This document shows, piece after piece, positions 51,376 through 59,228 of a DNA stretch of 64,000 nt. The stretch is from Deltaproteobacteria bacterium RBG_13_43_22 (GTDB taxonomy: Bacteria > Desulfobacterota > RBG-13-43-22). The stretch is taken from assembly GCA_001797675.1 (NCBI GenBank), contig MGQB01000013.1:60063-124062 (forward strand), given 5' to 3'. Below the pieces are notes generated by a model. The model ran no database searches and had not been told where the DNA came from. It saw only the letters and a program-made list of their open reading frames with translations. A program made the position numbers and the translations under genes. The number at the start of each line of letters is the position of its first letter. Positions within the stretch are counted from its first letter, which is position 1.

Positions 51376-51402
51376 CAGCCTCTCCTTTTCAATTTTTTAT
51401 TA

Positions 51403-52638
51403 TCATTTAACCCAGGATGGAATGATGATCCCGCCTTCGGTTTTTTGTTCTTCCTGTCCGGACGTAAGGTTCTCATCGGGACTTTCCATTAAAAGGACCG
51501 TTTCCATCAACCAGAGTAACAAGGGATTTTCTTTGCCCGACCAGGGTTCTATCTTTTGATTTAAGGTGCCTGCCCAATAAAAGAGGTTTTCGGCTTCTTC
51601 CCTTCTCCCTTTAAGATAATAACAATAAGCGGCCTCTTCCAGATAACGCAGGAGACTTCCCCGTGCCTCCGGCCGGAAGGATTCCTGGACGGCCCTATAA
51701 ACAATATCCATCAGCCGTTCTTTTTTCTGAACCTCACTCAGGATTAAAAGGCCGGTTCGGACCTCTTGAACGGCCTGGATGTACGATTCAAGGACCTTTG
51801 GCTCCGGAAGTAAATAGATCATCTCCGGTATTCTGGTCAGTAAATGAATATCCAAAGAAAGGAGGTGAACGGGTTTTTCTGCGGTTAACAGGGATCTGAT
51901 AACCGGGGATACACCGAGCATTTTTTTTCCATCCAGAAAGCTTATGATCCCTGTATAAACCCCTTCTTCCTTTTCGGACAACTTGGAGCACCGATCATGG
52001 GCTTCCTTCAGGACAAAGGTGGTATGACCGAAATCGGCTTGGGAAAAGGCATGGCCTGACTGGGTTTCGAGTTCTCTTAAAATATCCTTAACCTCTCTTT
52101 TGCTGACTTCTAAAACGGTCAGATTTTCTAATCCTTGGGGACTGATAAGAGAAAAGATAAACAATTGGCCCTTCGCGGGTTTGGGAATCAGCAGACCAAC
52201 CATTTGATTTCGCAAACCGTCAAACTCCGAGAGATAGCCGGTTGCCTGGACCGGGTCAATATCTTTTAAAATCCCACCTTCCTGTTTGGGTTCCCGGTCC
52301 GAAGAAGGGGGTAATTTAATGCCTTTTTGTGCTAACCGGTAGAGAGTCCTTTTAATCGCTTTCTGAACCGGCTTTGAATGGACCTCTCGGCTCAGATTCA
52401 ACAAAAACCAAGGGGAAAAAGGGCCGCCCTTGTGGGTCGCGGTCTTTTTTAAAAAGATGTCGGCCAGGGCAGGATTTTCATCCAATTCTTGAGCCAGGTT
52501 ATTAATGATTTCCCGGGTTAAACCATCGGTTTCATCAAGGGCCAGGAGTCGATTAAGGAAGGTTTCCGCTTTTTCCAAAAGCTGCGGGTCAGGAGAAGAA
52601 TCTATCTTTGGACCAGGAGTTTTTGAAGTCTTGGGCAA
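51403..52638 (-). CDS. uncharacterised 411-residue helical protein
   Basis: I do not recognise a named family. The protein is soluble and almost all helical. An N-terminal part ('QLLEKAETFLNRLLALDETDGLTREIINNLAQELDENPALADIFLKKTA') is followed by 'REVHSKPVQKAIKRTLYRLAQKGIKLP', a pattern reminiscent of HEAT-like helices. A central mixed alpha/beta segment follows ('GQLFIFSLISPQGLENLTVLEVSKREVKDILRELE'), and a C-terminal helical part ends 'LLRYLEEAAYCYYLKGRREEAENLFYWAGTL', which looks like a TPR-type pair. No catalytic motif was seen. It is transcribed leftwards ahead of yjbQ; a scaffold or regulatory role is all that can be guessed. Confidence 0.75.
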   Translation of the reverse strand: MPKTSKTPGPKIDSSPDPQLLEKAETFLNRLLALDETDGLTREIINNLAQELDENPALADIFLKKTATHKGGPFSPWFLLNLSREVHSKPVQKAIKRTLYRLAQKGIKLPPSSDREPKQEGGILKDIDPVQATGYLSEFDGLRNQMVGLLIPKPAKGQLFIFSLISPQGLENLTVLEVSKREVKDILRELETQSGHAFSQADFGHTTFVLKEAHDRCSKLSEKEEGVYTGIISFLDGKKMLGVSPVIRSLLTAEKPVHLLSLDIHLLTRIPEMIYLLPEPKVLESYIQAVQEVRTGLLILSEVQKKERLMDIVYRAVQESFRPEARGSLLRYLEEAAYCYYLKGRREEAENLFYWAGTLNQKIEPWSGKENPLLLWLMETVLLMESPDENLTSGQEEQKTEGGIIIPSWVK

Positions 52639-52706
52639 TTATCCCTGCCTTGGAAAAAATCAAAAGTTGCTATAACATAAAGAAATAAGGTAGAATTAAA
52701 TCTGAG

Positions 52707-52946
52707 GGCTTGGTAAAAAGTCCATCAGTCCCTCGTTTCGCGGGATTGCGCTGCACCCCTACCCGGTTTTTACCGGGGCTGGCTTATTGCGGCGGACTTC
52801 TATGTACGCCTTATTCCTAAGGATTTCTTCGCGTACACAGCAAGGCTCATTCCCACCCTTTCAGGGTGGATCCCAGTTTACGCGCCGTGCATCTGGATCT
52901 TGTTTCCGTGTCGTCTCATTTTATGACTGTTTATAAATTCGTCATA
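52707..52946. mobile_element. MITE-like element, family A, copy 3 (long form)
   Basis: Begins GGCTTGGTAAAAAGTCCATC and ends TTATGACTGTTTATAAATTC-GTCATA, the family A termini. It contains the CCCGGTTTTTACCGGGG hairpin and an extra segment with a 'CCCACCCTTTCAGGGTGG' hairpin not seen in the other two copies, explaining its 240-base length. It occupies most of the 442-base gap before the nitroreductase. Confidence 0.65.
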
Positions 52947-53080
52947 TTTAACATATTGTCATGCTTACCATTTGATTGTCTATTAAAAAATGATTTTGTG
53001 GGGGTTGGGAATTCATTGGAATATAAAAATATATCAGGAAAAACCGGAAGGTCTTAAAGCTTTTATCACAGGAGGAAGAC

Positions 53081-53740
53081 ATGGAATTAAAACAAGCCGT
53101 TAAAGAAAGAAGGAGTGTCCGGGGATTTTTACCGAAACCGGTACCGAAAAAAAACATCACCACTATTCTCAAACAGGCCGGCCGGGCCCCTTCCTGGGGA
53201 AACACCCAATCCTGGGAAGTCCTGATCGTCTCAGGAGATCGGGTTAAGAAAATGGGAGAGGCCTTTTGCCAAAAAGCCCGGGAAGGAACGGTTCAAATCC
53301 CTGAATTTGAAATGCCCAAGTCCTTTCCCGAACCCTATTTATCCCGTTATCGGCAGGTGGGTAAGGATTTATTTTCGATATTGGGGATTCAAAGAGATGA
53401 CCCGGCGAAACGTGTCGAACATTCTTTAAATAATTTCAGAGGATTTGGTGCCCCGGTATTTATTTATCTTTTATTGGATGAGGGCTTGAGCCCCTATGCC
53501 TTCCTGGATGCCGGTCTGTTCATCCAAACCCTTTGTTTGTCGGCCGCAGACCTGGGTCTCGGGACCTGCATTCTGGCTGCCTTGGCCCGTTACCCGGAAG
53601 TCATCCGGACCTATCTCCCTATTCCCAAAGGGAAAAAGATTTTGGTGGGGATTGCCTTGGGATATCCGGATCAGAAAGCCCCGGCCAATCGGTATCGAAG
53701 TCAAAGGGAACCTTTAACCAATTGGGTCACCTGGATTTAG
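53081..53740 (+). CDS. nitroreductase-family flavoprotein
   Basis: A 219-residue FMN enzyme. It starts 'LKQAVKERRSVRGFLPKPVPKKNITTILKQAGRAPSWGNTQSWEVLIVSG', with the RRSVR FMN-phosphate motif and the APSWGNTQ substrate loop, and has 'FLDAGLFIQTLCLSAADLGLGTCILAALARYPEVIRTYLPIPKGKKILVGIALGYPD' in the C-terminal half, all standard. Family members reduce nitro, quinone or enone groups with NAD(P)H. AGGAGGAAG precedes the ATG. It is a single-gene unit with a terminator 14 bases after the stop; no link to neighbours. Confidence 0.95.
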   Translation: MELKQAVKERRSVRGFLPKPVPKKNITTILKQAGRAPSWGNTQSWEVLIVSGDRVKKMGEAFCQKAREGTVQIPEFEMPKSFPEPYLSRYRQVGKDLFSILGIQRDDPAKRVEHSLNNFRGFGAPVFIYLLLDEGLSPYAFLDAGLFIQTLCLSAADLGLGTCILAALARYPEVIRTYLPIPKGKKILVGIALGYPDQKAPANRYRSQREPLTNWVTWI

Positions 53741-53754
53741 AAAATTAATCCAAG

Positions 53755-53796
53755 AACCAAAAGCCAACCGCTTCAGGTTGGTTTTTGGTTTTTTTC
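53755..53796 (+). terminator. intrinsic terminator after the nitroreductase
   Basis: AACCAAAAGCCAACC (53755-53769), loop GCTTCA and GGTTGGTTTTTGGTT (53776-53790) form a 15-bp stem with one G-T pair, followed by TTTTTC. Confidence 0.88.
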
Positions 53797-54495
53797 TTTT
53801 TATTAAATTTTTATGGCGAATTATTCGCTTCAATGCCACCCGTGTTCTGGTCAATGGTAACATGATGGCCACCGACGCGTCGCGCTGTCTTGCCACGTAC
53901 CGTTCAGCTAATGGTTATAAGGTCTTTTGATCGTGTGATGTATCTCGATACGGATGACATTGCCTCTGTAAGTAAACCTGACGGTCAGAATGTCTTTGTC
54001 AACCCGTCCATTACAGTAGAACCTATCCTCGTCTGAGTTATGAGCGAGTCTTCTGCTATAATATGATGCGGATCGGGAAATGCCTGTTGGGCTGCTGCAA
54101 AGTAAACGCTATGCTTCACCTGATTTTTCTTTTGATTCTCCCATTCAAAGAGGGCGTTTCAGGGGTCGCTGGACCGTTTGAGACAAGGGAAGGTCAGGAT
54201 GCCTGGGGAGCACCATAGGTCTAAATTTTGGAAGTCTATCTTTTCTTTTCCCTTTATCCCCTTCTATTTTTAAATTCCAGACCTGCATGGCCCCATTTTC
54301 TTCAGAAGACCCTTCTTGCCTCTTGCAATTCGGCAGTGAAATCGTCTTGACACCTGTGCGTGCATGCAGCCACAAAAAGTGATACCATCAAACCGAAGGA
54401 TAACCCCAAGACCAAAGACCTAACCCTAATAATGTGGATCATAAAAAAGCAGATGGATTTTTGACAAAGCCATCAGGAATGAAAGGAGAAAGGGT
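53797..54495. other. 700-base gene-free region
   Basis: No convincing gene on either strand. Short open frames (for example 54145-54375 on the minus strand) have no ribosome site or family resemblance. Bases 54450-54476 (ATGGATTTTTGACAAAGCC) resemble one terminus of MITE-like family A, suggesting an eroded copy. GGAGAAAGGG precedes the next ATG. Confidence 0.5.
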
Positions 54496-55344
54496 ATGAG
54501 TGGACGTTTACGAGGCAAGGTGGCCATCATCACCGGAGGGACCAGCGGGATCGGGCGACGGACCGTGGAAATCTTCGCCCAGGAGGGGGCCTTTGTGCTC
54601 ATCGCGGCTAGACGGGAAAAGGAGGGACGGGAGCTCGCCCAGACCTTAGGCTCCAAAGTAGATTTTCTGAAGACCGATGTCTCTAAAGAGACGGAGGTCA
54701 AGGCCATGATTGATTATGCCGTGGAACGCTTCGGCCGGCTGGATTGTCTTTTTAATAACGCCGGTTGTCCGGCCCCGGTGGGGAGCATCGAAACCATCCC
54801 CTTGGATAAATACGAAGCCGCCTTGTCGGTCCTCCTGGGCGGGGTCATGCTGGGCATGAAACACGCCGCCCCGGTTATGCGGGCCCAGGGTTCTGGCAGC
54901 ATCATCAATAACGGCAGCGTTGCCGGTGTGCTGGCTGGATATTCGTCATCAATAATTTATTCGGCGGCCAAGGCGGCCGTGATCCACTTGACCAAATGTG
55001 TGGCCATGGAATTGGGGGAAAGTCATGTTCGAGTCAATAGTATCTCCCCCGGTGGGATCGCCACCGGCATTTTCGGCAAGGCCCTGGGGTTACCTACCGA
55101 GGAGGCTGAAAAGAGCGCCGAGGTCCTCAAGCAGGCTTTGGCCGCCATGCAGCCGATCCGTCGGGCCGGTCTACCGGAAGATATTGCCATGGCTGCCGTT
55201 TACCTGGCTTCCGATGAATCGACCTTTGTCAACGGCATAAACCTGGTGGTTGATGGGGGTCTGCTGGGGGGCCGTCAGTGGTCAATCCAACAAGAAGGGC
55301 TGAATCTTATGCGGGCCGGTTTCGGTATCAAGATAGAATCTTGA
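54496..55344 (+). CDS. short-chain dehydrogenase/reductase (classical SDR)
   Basis: The 282-residue classical SDR has the cofactor motif 'IITGGTSGIGRRTVEIF' (TGxxxGIG), an Arg in 'IAARREKEG' that suggests NADP preference, 'LFNNAGCPAPVG' (NNAG), the catalytic Ser in 'INNGSVAGVLAG', 'YSAAKAAV' (YxxxK), and 'RVNSISPGGIATGIFGKAL'. A C-terminal extension ('GGRQWSIQQEGLNLMRAGFGIKIES') goes beyond the usual GG end. Family members oxidise alicyclic or hydroxyacyl alcohols; a ring or side-chain alcohol of the aromatic pathway is possible but unproven. It is a single-gene unit between a gene-free region and a transposase relic. Confidence 0.92.
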   Translation: MSGRLRGKVAIITGGTSGIGRRTVEIFAQEGAFVLIAARREKEGRELAQTLGSKVDFLKTDVSKETEVKAMIDYAVERFGRLDCLFNNAGCPAPVGSIETIPLDKYEAALSVLLGGVMLGMKHAAPVMRAQGSGSIINNGSVAGVLAGYSSSIIYSAAKAAVIHLTKCVAMELGESHVRVNSISPGGIATGIFGKALGLPTEEAEKSAEVLKQALAAMQPIRRAGLPEDIAMAAVYLASDESTFVNGINLVVDGGLLGGRQWSIQQEGLNLMRAGFGIKIES

Positions 55345-55445
55345 ATAAGGTCTCAAATGAATAAAAATCTGGTTTATCCGATCTGATATAAAATGAGGAT
55401 GCCCTCATTCCCGGTGTCATAGAACCGGGGGAGGACACCAAACCC

Positions 55446-55580
55446 AACCGGAATCGGGCTCGCTTGATTAAAAAAATATTTGAGGTCGATCCCCTTGCCT
55501 GCCCCCAAGGCAAGGGATTGATGTGGATCATCCGCATTATCGGAGACCAGGAAGTGATCAACAAGATTTTAGGGAATTTG
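55446..55580 (+). pseudogene. C-terminal relic of an IS91/IS801-type transposase
   Basis: In the frame starting at 55446 the sequence encodes NRNRARLIKKIFEVDPLACP followed by a stretch reading MWIIRIIGDQEVINKILGNL. This matches the usual transposase C-terminus, with RxxWaxLiqkiyEvDPL.CPkCgg.Mrii.fi.d..vi.kIL.hL. The second Cys of the CPKC knuckle is lost (CPQGKG) and no upstream transposase is present. The C-terminal match is about 45 residues long. Confidence 0.6.
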
Positions 55581-55600
55581 TGCTTAGAAAAATTGGTCAG

Positions 55601-56818
55601 TTACTCTTTTAACAGATGCGAGTGGACCAAATCATAGACTTCATCCACCGGGATGGCCTGAAGACATTTATTGTCCCGGCAGGGGGTATTGCGGTGGTTA
55701 TAAGCCGTCAGGCAGGGGGAACATGGAAAATCAGAATACAGGATTTGGGTATTTTTCCCCAAAGGCGAATAGAGCCGCGGGGTTTCCGGCCCGAAAAAAA
55801 CAAAATTCCTGATGGGCGTAAGGGAAGCAAAATGGGCCGGGCCGCTGTCGTTAGTGATCAAGAGATCGCAGACGATGAACAGATCCATCAATTCCGGAAA
55901 GGTGGTTTGGCCGGTGAACTGGACACATCGCTCGTGGTTCAAGGACCGGTGCACCTGTTGGGTGGTCTCCCAATCGGCACCGGCTCCTATTAAAATAACC
56001 ACGTTTCGGGGATCGGATAAAATACGTTTTCCCAGTTCAATGTATTTTTCAACCGGCCAGGCCCGAATGGGGATTTCGCCGGCACTGGGATTAAGAATAA
56101 TCAGCTTTTGCCCTTGGTTGATTTCCGGACATAAGCCATGCAATTTTTCCCATAGTCGGGCAATCCCGGATTCCGCAGCCTGATAATGAGAAGCGGTTTC
56201 GATCTCTTGATCCGGGATGGTCTCATCCATGGCCGGCCAATCTTTTTCCGGGTACCGTAATACCTGGACAAAAGACAAAAATGATTTACTGATATGCTGC
56301 TGGTAGTTATACTGGATTCGGTGGGTATGAAGATTGCCGCGATAGAGCCCCTCCATCCGGAATTTATGGAATCCGATTCGAATCGGGGCAGCGCTTAAAA
56401 AGGTGAAAAGGGCCGTTATCCGGGCGAACAGCTCCAAATCAAAAACACAATCCATTCTTTCTTTCCGCATTCTTATGATTACTCTCAGGCAATCGGCTAA
56501 AAAAGAAAACAGCGTTTTTTCCCGGATGACCAGGACGTTTTTTTCGGGAATTAATCTCAGAATATCTACGCTGGCCCGGTTTTTTTCAAAGATCAAAAAA
56601 AACAGTTCAGCAGAAGGATATTCCTTTTTAAGAGCCTTCATGGCCGGGTAGGCCAGGATAGCGCTCCCCATCTCTGAAAGCTCTATAAAAAGAAATTTTT
56701 CCGGCGGTTGTGGAGCCCTTCTGACCAGAGGTTTTATAAAACGATTCACCAAAGTCAAAAGCCAGCAGGCCGGAATACCCGCCCAAAAATCAATTTTTCG
56801 TACCAGATTAATGTTCAT
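55601..56818 (-). CDS. GT9-family heptosyltransferase-like protein
   Basis: The 405-residue protein has the GT9 layout: N-terminal 'FLFIELSEMGSAILAYPAMKALKKEYPSAELFFLIFEKN' (compare heptosyltransferase 'iliirls.iGDvvlt.P.l.aLk..yP.a.i.'), and a C-terminal half with 'LIILNPSAGEIPIRAWPVEKYIELGKRIL', 'VILIGAGADWETTQQV' and the donor-binding 'DLLITNDSGPAHFASL'. The Asp usually after 'iGd' is 'MGSA' here. It has an additional Cys-rich end ('CSPCLTAYNHRNTPCRDNKC', typical of GT9 proteins in anaerobes). It would add a sugar, probably heptose, to lipopolysaccharide. It heads a leftward envelope-related gene group but is separated from it by a MITE-like element. Confidence 0.88.
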   Translation of the reverse strand: MNINLVRKIDFWAGIPACWLLTLVNRFIKPLVRRAPQPPEKFLFIELSEMGSAILAYPAMKALKKEYPSAELFFLIFEKNRASVDILRLIPEKNVLVIREKTLFSFLADCLRVIIRMRKERMDCVFDLELFARITALFTFLSAAPIRIGFHKFRMEGLYRGNLHTHRIQYNYQQHISKSFLSFVQVLRYPEKDWPAMDETIPDQEIETASHYQAAESGIARLWEKLHGLCPEINQGQKLIILNPSAGEIPIRAWPVEKYIELGKRILSDPRNVVILIGAGADWETTQQVHRSLNHERCVQFTGQTTFPELMDLFIVCDLLITNDSGPAHFASLTPIRNFVFFGPETPRLYSPLGKNTQILYSDFPCSPCLTAYNHRNTPCRDNKCLQAIPVDEVYDLVHSHLLKE

Positions 56819-56865
56819 CGGTTTTTCACTTTGTAATCTAAGAATGGATTTCTATCATGTTTTAA

Positions 56866-57080
56866 TGTATTGGGGCGTCTTGTTTTTTGAGTTTTCCACT
56901 CACAGGAAATTAATTTGATAAAGGTAAAAAATTAGACCTTAGGTCAAAGGCAGGCCTACACCAAAGTTCGAAATAGGCTCCGGTGAACCCCCGGCTCCTT
57001 CTCAAATTTAGCTATTCGGGCCGGATTGAAAATTCAGGATCACCCTTTGGAAAATTCAAAAAATAAGACACCTCAATACA
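56866..57080. mobile_element. MITE-like element, family B, copy 3 (215 bp)
   Basis: Termini TGTATTGGGGCGTCTTGTTT and the imperfect complement ending CACCTCAATACA pair at about 28 of 33 positions. The length equals that of the intact copy at 43120-43333. It fills the gap between the AglD-like gene and the GT9 gene; no ORF. Confidence 0.75.
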
Positions 57081-57092
57081 AAAACGTTAAAA

Positions 57093-58037
57093 TTAGTGCT
57101 TCTGTTTTTGATATAATTTTAAAAAACCATATCCTAATAGAACGGCAAACCAGACCGTACAAATCCGGATGATAATGGTGGCCGTAGTGGCCATGGCCTT
57201 GGGCACCTGGATCAAGAGCAGGAGACTGGTCATGCTTCCTTCAGCCGCCCCGATCCCGCCCGGCAGCATGCTCAAGGCCCCGGCCAGGGTGGAAAAGGCA
57301 TAAATAAAGGTGGCCTTAACTAAAGGGACCTCAACCCCCAGCCCCTGGAAAACGACCTGAAAAGCCAGACATTCAAAAAACCAGGCCGCTATCCCCAGGA
57401 TCGTGGCTAAAAAAAGCAAGCGAAAACCCATAAGATCATGGAGGGTGTGAAAGGCTTCCGTCAGCGGGGCTTCCAAGCGTCGGCCCCATGAAAATCGGCT
57501 CAAAAAACCAAGGAGCTTGTGAAACACATTAGGGGAGATTAAAGGCAGCAAACCCAGCACCAAAACCAATAACCCTACCCATAAGATCCGGGACCCAAAG
57601 GCGAAAGAGATGCCTCCCAAAAGGGTCAGAAGATAAACCGCCAAAAGATCAGTAAACCGTTCAGCCAGGACAATCGGACCTGAGCGGGTCAGCGGCACCT
57701 GCCGGCTTTCCTTGAGAAGGTAGGATTTCAATAATTCCCCCATTTTCCCGGGAGTTACGGTCATTACCAGCCCGCTCATAAAGATATAAAAACTCTCCTT
57801 ACGAGTTAAAAAAATTTCAACCTGATTCAAGTATAACTCCCAGCGCCAAAAACGGCTGAGATAGTTCATAAAGGCCAAAGCCAAAATCAAGGGCAGGATC
57901 CAATAAGAAAAACCCTTAAAGGCTTTGCTCACCTCTCCCCAGTTTCCGTATAGGGAAAGACCTAAAAAAACCCCGACTCCCAGGCCTAAAAAAAGAAAAA
58001 ACCGTTTCGAGAGAATGGAAAATTGAGGATCGGCCAT
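57093..58037 (-). CDS. lysylphosphatidylglycerol synthase TM-domain protein (UPF0104/AglD-like)
   Basis: The 314-residue integral membrane protein has about eight helices. Signature stretches are 'YLSRFWRWELYLNQ', 'FYIFMSGLVMTVTPGKMGELLKSYLL' and 'PIVLAERFTDLLAVYLL', matching the TPGK.GE..k and lAeR..D motifs of UPF0104, and 'LSMLPGGIGAAEGSMTSLL', the PGGiG..E motif near the C-terminus. The family includes the membrane part of MprF and AglD; members move lipid-linked sugars or lipids across the inner membrane. It begins 7 bases after the UbiA-like gene, so both form an operon, probably for a prenyl-phosphate sugar. Confidence 0.88.
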   Translation of the reverse strand: MADPQFSILSKRFFLFLGLGVGVFLGLSLYGNWGEVSKAFKGFSYWILPLILALAFMNYLSRFWRWELYLNQVEIFLTRKESFYIFMSGLVMTVTPGKMGELLKSYLLKESRQVPLTRSGPIVLAERFTDLLAVYLLTLLGGISFAFGSRILWVGLLVLVLGLLPLISPNVFHKLLGFLSRFSWGRRLEAPLTEAFHTLHDLMGFRLLFLATILGIAAWFFECLAFQVVFQGLGVEVPLVKATFIYAFSTLAGALSMLPGGIGAAEGSMTSLLLLIQVPKAMATTATIIIRICTVWFAVLLGYGFLKLYQKQKH

Positions 58038-58044
58038 TTTATTT

Positions 58045-58941
58045 TCAACGGTAGAGGACGATCAACACGGTAATGGTCCAACCCAGTACGGTCAAAAGAA
58101 GGGGACGGTCGGTCAGCAAAATTTCTTCGGGACGCCCGCCTTCCACCTTTTGATGGACCAGATAAAGATAACGAAAAATCCCATAAAGGACAAAAGGGAT
58201 GGTAAAAATCAAATTAGCCGTATGAAATTTGGCGATGGTCTCTTCCGAGATGGTGTAAAGGGCATAGCTCATCAAGGTGGTGGCCGTTACCACACCCATC
58301 ATCTGATCCAGAAGGTATGGAGAATATTCTTTTAAGATCTCCCGGTGATTTGCGGCATCTTCTTTAAGGAAAACCAGTTCGTGACGTCTTTTGGCCAAGG
58401 CCAAAAACAGGGAAAGGAGGGTTGTACAGATAAAAAGCCAGGGGGAAATGTGAACCCCGATGGCCAACCCACCGGCCACGACCCTTAGAACGAATCCGGC
58501 GGCAATCGAAAAGATGTCCAGAATGACCTGATGCTTTAGAAAAAAAGTATAAGCCATCTGGAGCAGGAAATAGGCCGCCAGGGTCTCAAAAAAAGGGAGA
58601 GAGATCCCCCAGCCTCCAATGAGGCCGACCGCCAGGGCGATAACAGCGATTATCCCGGCCAGGAGAGGGCTGACTCTGCCTGAAGCCATAGTTCGGTTTC
58701 GTTTAACGGGATGCAGGCGGTCTTCTTTAAGATCCCTCAGGTCATTGATGATATACACCGATCCGGCCAGCAGGCAGAAAAGGATGAAGGCCTCCAGGGT
58801 TTTAATGAACAGCGGCCGATTCAATAAATTTTGGGAAAAAAGCAAAGGAGCGAACAAAGCCCCGTTCTTGATCCATTGTTTGGGACGAAGGGTGAGAAAA
58901 AGATCTTTAAGAAGAGCCAACAAGTTGTTATTTTTCGGCAT
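58045..58941 (-). CDS. UbiA-type prenyltransferase, decaprenyl-phosphate phosphoribosyltransferase-like
   Basis: The 298-residue membrane protein has nine hydrophobic helices and the UbiA double Asp motifs: 'YIINDLRDLKEDRLHPVKRNR' (NDxxDxxxDRxHPxK, the version found in DPPR synthases such as Rv3806c) and 'QVILDIFSIAAGFVLRVVAGG' (second Asp motif). The N-terminal 'LFLTLRPKQWIKNGALFAPLLFSQ' is also characteristic (RPkQW.KN...faplif). The mycobacterial enzyme makes decaprenyl-phosphoryl-phosphoribose for arabinan; in Gram-negatives it usually serves exopolysaccharide or O-antigen sugars. It forms a two-gene operon with the AglD-like flippase. Confidence 0.9.
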   Translation of the reverse strand: MPKNNNLLALLKDLFLTLRPKQWIKNGALFAPLLFSQNLLNRPLFIKTLEAFILFCLLAGSVYIINDLRDLKEDRLHPVKRNRTMASGRVSPLLAGIIAVIALAVGLIGGWGISLPFFETLAAYFLLQMAYTFFLKHQVILDIFSIAAGFVLRVVAGGLAIGVHISPWLFICTTLLSLFLALAKRRHELVFLKEDAANHREILKEYSPYLLDQMMGVVTATTLMSYALYTISEETIAKFHTANLIFTIPFVLYGIFRYLYLVHQKVEGGRPEEILLTDRPLLLTVLGWTITVLIVLYR

Positions 58942-59228
58942 CCATCACCAGCGCTTTTTTATTTTCACTTGCTTTGCATCCCCCAAGAAAATCCCTTTGT
59001 GTTTTAAAGCCATAACCAGGAGATATTGTAATAAATTTTATATATAACCTTAATTAGGAAATTTGGCAAATAAAAAGAATTACACCATTCCCTAAGATAA
59101 AAAAATGAGATTTGGCCTGTTGTTTTTCCCTTTAACTTTTTTATTATCCCATATAGAATTACCAAGTCGAAAAGACACCGTTGACACCAATGCTTATTTT
59201 AATATCACCTTGAACAAGGAGGATACCG
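58942..59228. other. gap between divergent operons
   Basis: About 290 AT-rich bases that must hold promoters in both directions. No gene was found; a small rightward frame at 59105 runs into the next gene in another phase. AACAAGGAGGATACCG is the ribosome site of the carboxytransferase. Confidence 0.5.

Noticed and set aside
54145..54375. 76-residue minus-strand ORF before the SDR
   Set aside because: No start signal, no conserved pattern; lies in a gene-free stretch.
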